A DNA stretch of 64,000 nucleotides from Bugulina stolonifera (taxonomy: Eukaryota > Bryozoa > Gymnolaemata > Cheilostomatida > Bugulidae): positions 6,386,001-6,450,000 of the forward strand of contig OW285187.1 of the NCBI GenBank assembly GCA_935421135.1, written 5' to 3'. The notes beneath the pieces were generated by a model that did no database searches, had not been told where the DNA came from, and worked only from the letters and a program-made list of their open reading frames with translations. Shown one piece after another: positions 29,337 to 42,020 of the stretch. The position numbers and the translations under genes are program-made. Each line of letters starts with the position of its first letter. The first letter of the stretch is position 1.

Positions 29337-32300
29337 TCCCTTGGGTTATGCCTAGCATATCTACCTGCTTACTTACTTGCCTATTCTATAGCAGAATATA
29401 GTTTGAACTCTTATTCGATATTTCTATATTCACAATGACAATAGTATGTAATATACCCAATATACTTGTTGTCTATATCCAGATTGTAGTTATATAGGAT
29501 TAATTTACCCCTTTTCTGTAGTCATTTGATATCAATACACTCTCGTCTTCAATCTATATTCCCTTGTCTCTTCATCTTAAAATTCATAGATCTAAATTTA
29601 CATAAACACCAACTTATTCTATAAATTATTAGAGTTTGTGAGGAATTATAGCACATTTGTAGTACGTTGTGCTTGTATATGGTGGCTTATATAACAGTAA
29701 TACTGCATATTTACATAGCATATGCATGTACTGCGTATATATGTGACACTTACAGGTGTAACTTATACATATATATATGATATAAAGTTCACATAAATGT
29801 TAATGTGCAAGTATTGCATTATATTTTATGCTGTCTTATATTTCACGTAATCTCACAATTACTGGGTTTAAGGGGTTTTGTTACTGACTTTTAATAATAT
29901 TCATACACATATGTATATATAATATCTTACTGTAATGTTGACACAAGTCATCAAGCCACTGGTGTAACAGAAGTAAATATAATACATTTCACATTACCAT
30001 TGGATATATGGTAATTGGCACCATCATGCCTCTTCACTCTATGGGCAATGCAAGATGTTTAAAGCTGATTTATAAACAAACTGATCTGCGCTACTGGGGA
30101 GGTATTAAATTCATCTCCCAAGACTATCTATCATAAAATACTGAGCAAATGTTTCTCCTGCGCTTGACAGACTTTGCAGTAGAGCTTAATTCGACACAAG
30201 CTGTGTCTTTTAATACATGTGATATGTTTACTATACTGCTTCTTAATAGCTTATGTTAGCCTTAATACTTCTCCCAATGTGTTAATATACAGATCCCTTG
30301 CATCTTCATACTTCACACTTGAGCAAAGCTCTGAGTTCCCATCTTATATTTACATTAAAGTTAGGGTGGTGCTAAGGTTAGCCTTCTTTGGATGATTTTC
30401 TACTTGCGATTGAAGGCTAACCTCTTCTCAAGAAGTTTAAACCTTTCAGTTGACTATAATATCTCTGAATTGACAATGTGAATAGAGTAGGCAATCTCTT
30501 AGCCAAACTGAAAGATTCATAATATACTTAATATCAACATAGCGTTTGTGTACCCTCTCATATCATCTGTCAAAATTATGTTTACAAAATGTAGCGATCT
30601 ATCCTCATTGACGCCTAAATTATCATGAATAACCTCCATTTGCCTTGCCTGCTACAGTGTCATCCATCGTCAACCAGTGGCACTAGCTGTTATAAATAGC
30701 TCTTGATGTCGACAGCAGTCACTGTGAAAATCAGATATTGTCAATATTGTGCACTTTCTATTATTGCAAAAATAAAACTAACTTTTTATAATTAAACTAT
30801 GTAGGCTAATGCTATGTAATTCAATGTTTAGTGCTACTACTTTTTGCAAATGCAAGCAGCTAAGTGCTATAGAAAACTGCAAGTTGGAATATTTTTTGTA
30901 AAATTATAATGAAGGAATTTAATACGGTTTTTCAAACCATATTTTCTACTCCTCCCCATTTGAATTATAATTAATCGACAATGTTGGTCACATCACAGTC
31001 TTGTCTTACACAATATACTGCTTACTCATGCTTGCTTAGCATCTTTTAGCTAGCAAACATCATTTTATAAGAGTGTAACATTTGTACCCGACCTCAGGTT
31101 GCTAATTTAATTGGCTGATAAACTTGAGAGCTTATAATGTTATATTTTTAATTTAATATAATTACCTGAGTCAATATAAACGGAGACAGTATGGCCCAAG
31201 TCTTTGTTGAATTTTTATTTAGTTACATGCGGCATGAAATCAATATCTGCTAAATTTTAGAGTAAATACAGTTGAATTTATATTTATTCTTATTGCAACA
31301 CTATTTCTATGCATTATAGAGGAAATTAAAGCCTTTGTATACAAATTTGTTATGTTAAAAGATTAAGATTGTAAAAAGTTGACACGAATTAATATTTTGT
31401 TGTTTGAGGTATTGTTACTGAGAATGTTATGAATTGTATCATTTCTTTCATAACCGGTTGAGCCGTATGAGCCGGAAGGGCTTCTGTTTGACTTTGCCAA
31501 CGAATTAGACTGTTACCATTTTTCAAATAATATTCTAGTTATTTGATAAACACTCGATGAGTCCGAGACATAATAACTCGGAAATTGGTCTACAAAAAGA
31601 CTTTCTTTTTGATGTGCGATCATATACATACTCCATACTGCAATAGCCTGCTGCCTTTGGAATGCATATGTGTACTTTGTGCACTGCACATGTAACAGTG
31701 TAGTGTTTCTACAGGCAAACACTTTTACAACTTGCTAATAGTTGTGAACAATGACTCTTGAACTGATTATGGAATGTTACAAAAAGGTACAAGACACGTG
31801 GGGATTAATTAATACAGGCTGGTATGTTTTCGTTGGAGTTCGGGACACGAATAATCATGTAAATAGATGTACAACTAGTGCAACATTCTGCATATTATAT
31901 ACTGTATATACATTATATTATCAACAAGCCTTAGAACAACTCACTACACAACAGATCAGCACTGATACAGTGCACTAAATAATATCTAACTGGTCATGTG
32001 CTGTCAGTGTGAGAAAATTAGCTGGAAGAAGCCTGTTAAGCCAAGAAGTGCATGTTTAATTGTCTGCATATAGTTTTTGCATTTGGTTCACATTTTAAGA
32101 CATTGCCCTAAGAGTAACAAACTACTTGTAGGCCTACGAGGGAGACAACTTCCTAAATGTTATCCTTTTTCATTAGACGTGGTAGGCCTACTGGTATACA
32201 CAGAAACATGGCATCCATTGCAATGAAATGGAGGTCCTTGGATTTTAACAGCGAGTAACTAAAACATAACTCTAACTCCTATCATTCTCTTTCTCCATTT

Positions 32301-33179
32301 GCTCTTGACTCAGTGTTCAGCATGTGATTACTGCAAATTCTTGTTAGACACTTTGACTCAAATTTATGTAAAATGTAGCTAAAAAGCTAAATAATATTTA
32401 TGTTTTATTATATACATGTACATGCATATGTTATAGTTACTAGTGACAACTTCAATGGAAAGCTACATGTTGAACTGAATGCTAACATATCAAGCATTGA
32501 TTGCAAATGCTGTGTGATAACCAGTATTTCCATTTGCAGCATGCGCTCCTATATGAACCAAATAAAGGATTGTCTAAGGAATATTATAGTAATATACTAA
32601 CCCAGCAACCAAAAGTACATCCAGAAAATTTAATGTATTTTATATTGGTAATTACGTTTACCAGTTTTAATTAGAATTTTATTCTAGCGTTCATTTTTGA
32701 ACAAACAATTTAAAAGCAGAAAATGCAGTTTACAATATTTTCACATGCGCAACCAAGCATATATATACATATTATATCTTGGTTGTTTTGAGTCAATAGT
32801 GTAACTGTTTATAGATTAATTAATCTTAGTAAGACAAATAGATATGCTATTTTTACCTCAGCTTTCAACACAAGAATATGCTACTTCAAAGCCATGTTTG
32901 GTTTATAATTGATTTTTGAAAGCTCCAATTAATTTTTAGACCCAATAACTATCCTTTTAAAAACTGTTTGTCTCAGTGCTGATTGTGCTAAAACATATAA
33001 TAAGTTAAATGTGTCAATTGTAAAAATACAAACAATTTTTATAGCAATTTTCATGAGATAATAATAACAAATAAGTCTATATTTATGATACAACTTTTTA
33101 TGATATTCAAAACACCACATTATTGTTCTCATTTTCTCCTTTCATATTCAATGGTCTCTTCGTGGCAGAAAGTTAATGG
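29337..33179. other. 3.8-kb intergenic region after PRKCSH
   Basis: No convincing gene. It begins with PRKCSH 3' UTR sequence; the first AATAAA is at about 30771. A 12-bp perfect inverted repeat (AGGTTAGCCTTC at 30375 and GAAGGCTAACCT at 30412) forms a hairpin. Around 31455-31530 there is a short GC-richer island open in several frames, without usable splice sites. A hammerhead-like motif at 31550-31585 is discussed among the rejected items. Confidence 0.45.
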
Positions 33180-34279
33180 CTAATTCAATGCCTCGAGTCC
33201 AGTAACAATAATGTTATAATCACCAGCATCACCTGAAGGTGTTACCAGGGCCCCAGGCTTTAGTTCTGATGTTTCCATAACTACACCATCTGCTAAATCA
33301 TTGGCTGCAGTGTGTCACGTTCACTATCAATAAAAAAGACATTTTTTATGTCTTTATTAAAAGAGTACATACCATAGAGTTACTGTAATTCTATGGTTCA
33401 AACAGTAGCCATGATATTGTTCCCATAATGCACCTGAAAACAATGCTAGACACCCATAGTACATGCTATAGTTATCATAACAGGAAAAGAATAAGAAAAT
33501 ATAATAATTATATACTATATTATGATATTGTGCCAACACCTAAGGTGGCATAACACCGCAAATCTACTGTAGATGTTCTAGGATTACATTCATACATTTG
33601 TTTCCACACAAGGAGAATTCATTATTCATGTATTAGCATCCATGACTGGTTCACATATACGTAATAAATTGTTATAATTGTAAATACATGAAATTAATCA
33701 CTATAGAAATAATGCCAGGTGACTCTAGCTAATACGTTTGTTTATAAACAGTGATATAACTATCTGTCCTTTATTTTCTATTTAGCGGCAAACAATACTA
33801 TTACATTATGTTTGCATAAAAAGATATATGTTTATAATGACACATAATAGTAACAATACATCTGCCTACATCTCTTTTTTTTACTGAATCATGACAATTT
33901 TTTGTTTTCATTTTACCAACATAGTTGGTTTAGGAGTGGCTCTCCAATGATGATAACCTGATACAGTTACACATCAACATTATTGATGGTCAAATCGGAT
34001 ATGTATTCGTATGAATAGCTAGTGTGTATCTGCCTTACTCTTGCTCGTCCTCAAGAGCTCTCCAAATCGGGCAGGTGTTAAATTCTTAAAAGAAAACTAA
34101 ATAAATATATTCATTTACACAATATCTGACCCTTGAGGTTCACGTTTACACAACGCGGCGCCTGTCCTTGTGTTATTCGAAACAAAATTGATAGTGTGAC
34201 ATTGTTGTTATTGCAATAGAGTAGCAAAAATTCAAATACTCACCATGGGACTAGAAAGTAATTGAAAGCTGGTAGACAT
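33180..34279 (-). CDS. Predicted 68-residue protein, 3 exons, unknown family
   Basis: Transcribed leftward. Exon 1 is 34279-34244, ending ATG|GTGAGT. Exon 2 is 34084-34039, with acceptor CTTTTAAG and donor A|GTAAGG. Exon 3 is 33304-33180, with acceptor CACTGCAG and ending TAG. Phases are 0, 1, then closed, so all three join in one frame. An in-frame TGA lies upstream of the first ATG. The product starts MSTSFQLLSSPM, continues NLTPARFGELLRTSK, and ends SGDAGDYNIIVTGLEALN. There is no signal peptide, membrane segment or cysteine; the C-terminal half is acidic. I do not recognise the family. Four good splice signals in consistent phase over 1.1 kb are the main support. It lies between PRKCSH and the DMRT3-like gene, on the same strand as the latter. 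Confidence 0.5.
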
Positions 34280-34614
34280 GACGCCCAGGATGAAATGGTT
34301 CACAACTTTCTGTCCACTTCAACTTGTCCTCAAACTAAATTTTATAAATTTTCAAGATGACCCTTAAATTGTTAGAGTTATTAAATTTAATATAATTCAT
34401 AATTGATGTTTAATTTACCTTTGTGTGAATGCATAATGAATTGATTTATAACATCAACAGGGTTGGTTAAACACTGGAAGATTGCTTAAGGCGACAGTGC
34501 TAACTTTATTAGGTTGGCCAGGTAGCTTATATATGCAATATGCATGTATGACAGTGTATTACAAGATGGTGTAAAAGACGTTGTAATACTAAACAGTACA
34601 AAAATAAAATCAAA

Positions 34615-34902
34615 ATGGGAGGTAACGGGGCGATTATTATGAATAACTTGGCAAACCTATCCAATAATGGTTTTAATATTACAAAAAACTTGCATCTTCA
34701 GGTAAATATATGTTAAACTTTATAATGTAAAATGCTTAATTCATTATGCTAATCTTGGTTTTGGTGAACAGTAGCAAAATTGCAGGTGCAGACAAATTAT
34801 GATATTATTTCAACTAATATTCTTTGTAATTGGGCAGTAAAACTTACTTTCCTGTTTTTTATTGCATTTATTGAGCATGATGAAATGGGTTTATTGGCTT
34901 AA
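34615..34902 (+). CDS. Weak two-exon model, 67 residues, divergent from the 68-residue gene
   Basis: An ATG in good context (AAAATGG) opens 29 codons (MGGNGAIIMNNLANLSNNGF...) ending exactly at CAG|GTAAAT (34701). An acceptor TTGCAG at 34785 is followed by 38 open codons in the same phase, ending TAA at 34900-34902. The second part has a hydrophobic segment (WAVKLTFLFFIAFI) that could be a membrane helix. The intron would be only 84 bases and its acceptor lacks a good pyrimidine tract. The start lies about 335 bases from the divergent 68-residue gene, so a shared promoter is possible. A chance open stretch is a real alternative. Confidence 0.22.
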
Positions 34903-37330
34903 TAGCAGCAGAACTGTTCCTAGTTTGTTTACACCTGCGAAACAGACTAGTACATTATTACACGCCCTTTCATTGTAACCTGTAATGATACAGTTATTCT
35001 TCGGAAAGTTATTTCACGGCTAATAAAGGGAATTACCTGGGAATATCCTCAACACTTACATTTTCCTTGAAAGTGTGATTGTCTCAAGTCTGCAGAAAGA
35101 CTTTTACTGCAAGGAAATTAATTTATGGACAACTGGGATTTTTGCCTGATCTGCATTTGTTTATATGAAAAGTATGCTTGTAATAATTAAATATTTCTTA
35201 TAATTTTTATATACCGAACTTTTTAATAGTGTGTCAGTCATAGCGAGAATTCTTTATACATTGCTACAGGAATTATTTCAGCATTAGATCTTTTTGTTAT
35301 TATTGTCACTGTCAACATGTGGTCTTACAAAATGTGTCAATTTGTTTAATGGTATCAGAGTCTACTTCTGTTAAACAATTATTTATGACTTGTTGGTCAC
35401 ATCTATTGTCTATCTAATAAATCAGGTGTCAGCACACTAACCACATAACAAATCTCATTGTTTTTGTCATTTGTATCAAAATTATTTGTCAAGTTAAGCT
35501 AAACAAGATTAAAATTTCATAGAAAATACTGACTTAACCAGACCACATCACCACAACTAATTTGTGTAAAAACTGCAACTATTTCATTAACAACCTGCCT
35601 GGTCAAGTGTATGCCTCGCAAATAATATTTTTTATGTTTATGTAATTGTCTGCATTGTCATATTGGTGTCAGAGTCACAAGACATCAGACAAAATTAATT
35701 TAGATGGTAGAAAGTGTATAAATCGATTAATTTTTAAATTACATTTATATATATGCACTTGTTATGCATTGTAATTAATTACGGAAAAAAACTATTTTTA
35801 ACTAACAGCAAGACAGTGTGCCATTGCTATCATAGGAAAAAGGGAAGTATCTGTCTAAATATCCTATGTTAACTTAATAGCTAAAACTTCGTGTCACATA
35901 AATTTAAATATGGAGACAAATAATCTTTGTAAGCTGCCAATATAAATCAGTTGTGTCAGCAACAGTGACTGTGACTCAAAGTTGGTTTATTGATTATGCA
36001 ATTTCTAATCTTTAACAAATTTATGGTATAATGGACAACTCAAGCTAATGAACATAACTTAAGTTCAAGTTTGTGACCCAGCTGCCTGGTCCAGTCCTAC
36101 GCAATAAGATAGTGTTGTCTGTCAGTCCAATTGATATTGTGACATCTCTTATCTGTGTTATCCTCGTTTGTATCTGTTCCCCTATTGACTCAACCGTGTT
36201 ACCCTTCACCAAGACATTTGTATATCTTCTAAAAGGTGGAGATAAAATGTATCCATCTGTACTACTCTTCGTAATCTGGTTAATAATAGCGCCTCTAGAG
36301 GCCCGATGTACTCAGTGAACACTGACATCTTTATCAAACTATTTTGATGACGGACTTAGTTTAGTGCAACAAATTTTTTGTGTGAAAATCGGGATACGGG
36401 TATGCAGCTATCATAGAATGGGTGCATGGTGTCGTCTACAGCTTACACAGTGCAGGTTAGATATAATATACGATAGCCCAAAATCTAAACCTAGAACGTT
36501 TGTGCAGTTAGTTGGGGTATGAGAATTTTACCTTATGGTTTTAAATCTGTTAGAATTTATAACAAGGTAGTTATTGTGATCATCACAATCTTGTCTATCA
36601 TTAAATCATATTTTCCCATAGATGTTTGAAAGTCTCTGGAATAAAATAATTTATGAAATCAAGCTACGAATTCAAGTAGCAATATTTCATGACGCATTTT
36701 AATATATTTCAAGACATTTTGTTATCTCTGCATAAGTTTGTTGATGCGCAATTCACAAAACCTTATACATGTATTTGAGAGCGAAAACAAATAATTTCAC
36801 GTATTTTATTCTTGTGACTTTGTGAAGTTATTAATGCTAATGCTGAACAAATGCATGTTATACTTTACACTGCATCATTACCATGCACTGTTGCTGTTAA
36901 CGTGTGAAATAGAATCATCCAACAAACTGTGGTATAATATATTTTGTTCACAAATCGAAAATTTGTGTATTGGTCACCTACTGGAGCAGGTTAGACAATA
37001 GAATTTAGCAGAATTCAAATAAATTTTATAGAGTAACAACAACAATTTTATTAGGGCTAGAAACTAAAGCACCAAACTAGTATGTACACGTATGCCTATA
37101 TAAGTTAGTTTTAATTTATTTACACACCGCAAAGGAAAAATATAGAAGTTTACAATATCACTTTATAAATTACAATTTGCTACAGTCATAATTATAATAA
37201 TATAATAGCCATTGAGACTTGAATCTCAAATACTAAAATGTATATTATTGCACATTATAATGGTACAAATTATGGACCATATTGCCACAAAAATATTGCA
37301 ACACAAATCAGACAAATAGACAGAATCGTG
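34903..37330. other. AT-rich intergenic region before the DMRT3-like 3' end
   Basis: No supported gene. A + strand open stretch around 36061-36318 ends in a signal-peptide-like segment from the ATG at 36247 (MYPSVLLFVIWLIIAPLEA), but no continuing exon was found. AATAAA on the minus strand (TTTATT at 37047-37052) is a candidate poly(A) signal of the DMRT3-like gene, about 280 bases past its stop. Confidence 0.4.
37047..37052 (-). terminator. Candidate poly(A) signal of the DMRT3-like gene
   Basis: TTTATT on the + strand reads AATAAA on the gene strand, about 280 bases beyond the stop codon at 37331-37333. Confidence 0.4.
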
Positions 37331-39393
37331 CTATCTATGGCCATCTTCATTCAGAGAGACGTCAATATTATTCACTTTATTATCTGCGTTCTTTTGATTC
37401 AAATGTCCGGAGAAGGCATTTATTCCTGCAGCTGCCAGGTGACTCATAAAGAAAGGACTCATAGTGGCAGCACCAGGGAATGCTGTGGATAGAGGATAGT
37501 TGACATAAGGGTTCGCTGACGGTGAAGTCACTGGAGGAAAACTAAACTGTCTATGCGGTCGCTGACCTACAGTGTTCATACGAGGGATTACTCCTGCGGT
37601 TAGTGGAGGTCTGTTGAGCAATGCTTCCATAGAGAATGGGTTCTGTGTGAGAAAAGCTGAATGTACATTTGGTACAGAGGGCCCAGTTGATGTAAAGGCT
37701 GAATTGTCTCCTCCTGCAAAATCACACAGTACACGTGTGGTTACAGTTATTATAACATTATTTTATTGTACATTTGCCTTACAGAAACTAGTTTGAAAAT
37801 ATATTTATGTAGAGTGTAGACTAGTATGCAATATTGAGCTTGTATATAAATTTATTGCGATTGCAAACTATAAAAACATGACAGAAAGTTGTAAGACTTA
37901 ACAGATGATACTACAGTTAAAATTGAAATATCTAAATAATATCGTGTAATATAATTGTACTATTAAAGACAACCCTACCCTGCTTGAATAAGTACATGCA
38001 CGCTTGAAATTTCCACCATATTATGTAACATTACAGGTATTTCTACTCACCAATACGAGATGGGCTGGCCGTTTGTTTGTTGTCCTGTAACGGTCGTTGG
38101 GTTGAACTATTGGGAGAATCTTGAGCAGAGAGAAAGTGTTCAATAGCTTTTACTACGTCACCTTTGCACCCTTGTAATACTAGTTCCAGCACATTTCTGT
38201 CAAAAGCAATATCCTATTTACATTGTATATAAGTCTCTCAATGCACAATTGCATTTTAAATTCAAAATACTATTTCACTTCTCAACTTTATTTTTTATCC
38301 TATAAGTACATTTATATGTAAGTACCATACAAATTATTTCACATCACAAGTTCAATGCGATAAAAATAAAATATTTATTATTCACCTTTTTTGAAAAGGA
38401 AATATTCGCTCCATCATTTCGATACCCGAGAAACGACCTGGTCTGAATCCACCAGCATTAGAGACGAGCTGACTGCTGAGAGCCGAGAGTCTGCTGCTGG
38501 AGAGTCTGGCTCTCTTCTCATCTGGTTCTGGACTTGATGGAGAGCTGTCTATATCTTCACAGTCATCAGAGTCTACCAGATATGAGGAGGTGTAATTATT
38601 ACATGTACGGGCTACTGAAGCGATACCCACACAAGTAGTATGTACATGTAATTGTGTAAATCATTTGCTACTTGAAATTGTTGTACTCGTCATTAAAAAA
38701 CTTGGGCGTAGACAGCAACAACTGATATTATTTATACAGATAAAAACTATAACCAAGCCATGTATTGTCTACATAAGGATGTATTACATGCTCTTTTATT
38801 TTAGTAGCTGAAAAACTTCGCAAAGAATTATCAAGAAAGATAACTACATCTCTGCTTGAATTGGCTAAGTGTGAAGCCAAATCTTTATAATAAAGTGTTA
38901 CTGGAACAAAGAAATATATCACACAATACAACTATATAAGATTTGATAGCTTACCATTGCTCTCTGAATGTGCCCGTTTCGATGACTCCTGAGGTTTGGA
39001 AACTGTACCAGGACCCCATAGAGGTCCGGGTGTCATTATTGGAATATCGCAATCTTCTGTACTACTGTCTCTAGATTGTGTGCAGGCTCTTAGACCAAGA
39101 ACAATAGCATCTTCAGCTGCCTGCTGCCTTTTTAAAGCTACCTGCGCTGCCATAACTCTCTGCCGTTCTGCTATTAGATTACATTTGGCACAAGTGCAGT
39201 CTTTGTACGTGCAGTGCCGTTTATGTCCTTTTAACCATGATACCATGCCGTGGTTTCTGCATCGGGCGCATTTAGGTTTCCTAGCGCCTTTCTCCGTTAG
39301 AGGGTAGAAGGACTGCTGCATATGGGCTGTCATGATGTGAGCAAAGTAGTGAACAAATGAGCCACTGTTTGTCAAATGGTAACAAAATTGCAT
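37331..39393 (-). CDS. DMRT: DM-domain transcription factor, DMRT3-like, 4 exons
   Basis: Nuclear DNA-binding factor of the Doublesex/Mab-3 family, used in sexual differentiation and neural patterning. Exons in transcript order: 39393-38955, 38572-38386, 38196-38051, 37713-37331; phases close, giving 384 residues. The DM domain (KCARCRNHG...[12 protein letters not shown], then [19 protein letters not shown]) has all the Cys/His zinc ligands and lies in a single exon. Its SWLKGHKR and KDCTC spellings resemble vertebrate DMRT3. A nuclear-type basic run (DEKRARL) precedes a DMA motif split between exons 2 and 3 ([20 protein letters not shown], then [13 protein letters not shown]), typical of the DMRT3/4/5 group. 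The C-terminus is Pro/Ser/Ala-rich. The start is uncertain: 39393 is the first in-frame ATG, but an internal ATG about 20 codons later ([12 protein letters not shown]) is also plausible. The DMRTA-like gene lies 10.7 kb upstream in the same orientation. Confidence 0.94.
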
Positions 39394-39795
39394 ATAGTGA
39401 CTTTTTATAACAATGTTGTGAATATCCTAGTCAAAATATAAACAGGTGGAATCTTCTACTCTCTCATTGGCTGAATGTGAGTCTTCCCTTCACTGATTGG
39501 ATAAATATCTTCCAACATTGTTATTGCTAGACCATGATTGTATATGAAGAATATACAGTACTTGTATGAAATAGGAATATCATGTTATCTGTGTAAAAAC
39601 TACATTGTGCAGACATATATAGGCTAATAAATCTATAAATGTACAATATTTTAGAAGATGGAAATAGTTTTGTTTTTAGTAATGGTGGAAATTATTCTAA
39701 CACGTTCATAGTTAGCACACAATTTGCTTCAGTAGGTTCCGTACAAGACAAATTCCTTGCATCAAAATTATCATATTTAAATAAAGAATGGCCAA

Positions 39796-39815
39796 CCCCC
39801 CCCCCCCCCCCCCCC
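39796..39815. repeat. 20-base homopolymer C tract
   Basis: An uninterrupted run of 20 C in otherwise AT-rich DNA, about 400 bases upstream of the DMRT3-like start codon. It is G20 on that gene's coding strand. The exact length is prone to sequencing or assembly error. Confidence 0.9.
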
Positions 39816-41967
39816 TAACGTCCCATAAAAAGTATATTAGATTTGTTTTAATGGAAAGTTCAAATGCGTATTGCATATTTGATACTTCTAGGCCATTTAT
39901 GTAGCTGCTAGTTTTAGAATAACACATTTATCTTCTGATGATGATGCTCGGATGAGCGTTGAGATATTAGGAAATAAATCAAAAATAACTATGCATCTTG
40001 TATTACTATTTATAATAAATTGCTAGCTCACACGAACATTTTTCAGAATGTTACACACCTTTGACCAGTGTTTTATATTGGCTAGAAATCTATTTCTGCA
40101 CTACTTTCCATACTCCTTTGAAACATAAGCGCAGACTTGTTTTCTGCTCAATAATTTCCATATCTTTACAGCAGCTAATGCATGAATCGTATAGAAATAT
40201 CACCAGTTCTAGCATATATACACACTGTACTGTTTTTAGAATGGTGTCGCCAGGAACTCATAAATGTTTCCAAGGAAGAGTGTGTGATGTATTAACTTTC
40301 TTAATCTGCTATATATGTTGTCTACACTTTGTTATACATCATTATGGAATGATCATGTGTATTGCTACAAGAAATCCCTGCAGCAGGCAATATTAGAACA
40401 GCAATGTTAATTAACATAGTCAATCCCTCAACAAACACATGTCAAACATGGCTGATGCATTCTGGGGAACAAGCATCTGTAAAAACTCATAGAAACAAAC
40501 TTCTTTGTGATTTGGTTCCTAAAAAAGAAAAGCAGATGATTCAAGAAATACTGAGTGATAGCTGTAGCAGTTAGCTGTACTTTATATTGATTATAAAACT
40601 AGCTAATTCATCATCTCACGCCACTAATTGATTTATAAACAACTGCCATTAAAATTTAATATTGAAACCTCCCTTAGCTTGGTTACTGGATGTAAGTATA
40701 CACCATATAATATTATCTTGTATTTATGGCACACATAGATAAAAACTCTTCTCTTTGTTTTGATATATCTATTATGATTTTTAAGCTGTTTTCCGCTCAT
40801 AAAATATTTATACGATGATAGTTAATTTACCAATAATTTTGCTGTTCAAAATATCCTATTATTCAAACTAGACAGTGTATGTTGATATTATATAGCATTT
40901 CACCTTCTTATCTAATACGAGTAACAAACGGAAGAACTTTTTTTATAGTAATACACTTCTACCAGAAATAATAAATGAGGTAGACCAGCGTGCTCCTGCG
41001 TTATTGCTGGCTATTTTGGAAGGACCTAAATTTTGAATAAAATATATCAACTTGGCCTACCTTACTATGTTTATAGATTTCTATTAGTTGTAGATAGCAA
41101 TAAAGAAGTTTTTCAAAAATAGTTTATTGAGTGGAAACCAGATTATTACTTTTTGTTCAAAATCTAACAACAGCTACCACATTGTAATAAATATTTCTGG
41201 GTTACCTAGAATTGCTCCAATGCAAAAGGACTACCAAAAAGCTTTTACAGCCCCGAAAAATCTACATGCAGGCGAAAATACGAAATGGATTAGTTTGCAT
41301 AATATTATGTAATGCAATTATGTAGGGTAATTGCAAAACATTGCAATTTCACCATCCGTTAAAAATTAAAATTTTAAAGTGTATAATTATATCAATACAT
41401 ACATGTATTGCTTGTTATATTTGATCCATGCAGTGATTCCACAATTTAATTGATATAATAGAAACCATTTAATACATAAAGCTACAATAATGGACATGTG
41501 ACTGATGACTCAAACAAGCAGTTGATGACAAAATGACATGAGCTGCCGAGTGACATGAGGCAGCAGAATATTAGGACCACACACAGCTAGCAGTTCCGCT
41601 TTTTACACTGTTTGTAGTCTGCACGCAACTGGCACCAAAACCTGATTGACACATGTTATTGGGCTATGTAAATGTTTAATGGTGAATATGTTAAGTTGGT
41701 GAGGGGAAGCTGAGAGTATATAGACTATTGCTGCCACATTAAATACATTAATCACTGTAAACAAGCTTAGATACTTCAACCTGGTGCAGAATATGATAAG
41801 ACAGAAGAGGAAAGCTGGCATAAGCTCCTTAACTTGCTGAGAATATATCAGCATTAAATAGACTGGCAGCTCCTATAATGAAACTCCCAGTCTAAAATTT
41901 TAGACTGTACTCTAACAACTATACTTTTGTGTTAATGTCACCATAATAACCATATATCGTTTTCCAG

Positions 41968-42020
41968 GGAACTGAGGCTATTCCTATGTTAGTTTTGGAT
42001 GCCAATAAGTCTAATCAGAG
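41968..42020 (+). CDS. Isolated exon-like island, 17 codons
   Basis: An acceptor with a pyrimidine tract (TCGTTTTCCAG) precedes 53 bases reading GTEAIPMLVLDANKSNQ plus a split Arg codon, followed by the donor GTAAAC. It is open in phase 0 to 2. A further island at 43930-43965 (acceptor ATTACAG, donor GTAAGC) can continue it in phase 2 as QKLLVESKRHT. An alternative continuation at 42582 would end at once in a stop. No start or end of a gene could be fixed and no family is recognised. Confidence 0.25.

Noticed and set aside
31455..31530. GC-richer island open on both strands (e.g. EPEGLLFDFANELD)
   Set aside because: Too short, open in several frames at once, and without a usable acceptor and donor pair; coding strand cannot be decided.
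31550..31585. Hammerhead-ribozyme-like motif (CTCGATGAGTCCGAG ... CTCGGAAA)
   Set aside because: It resembles CUGAUGAG-stem II-GAAA, but the invariant CUGAUGA core has an extra C, and stems I and III do not close around a cleavage site. At best a decayed copy.
40061..40574. Two overlapping + strand frames (111 and 70 codons) upstream of the DMRT3-like gene
   Set aside because: No real ATG in good context for the first, no matching splice sites, and frames of this length are expected by chance in 64 kb of AT-rich DNA.
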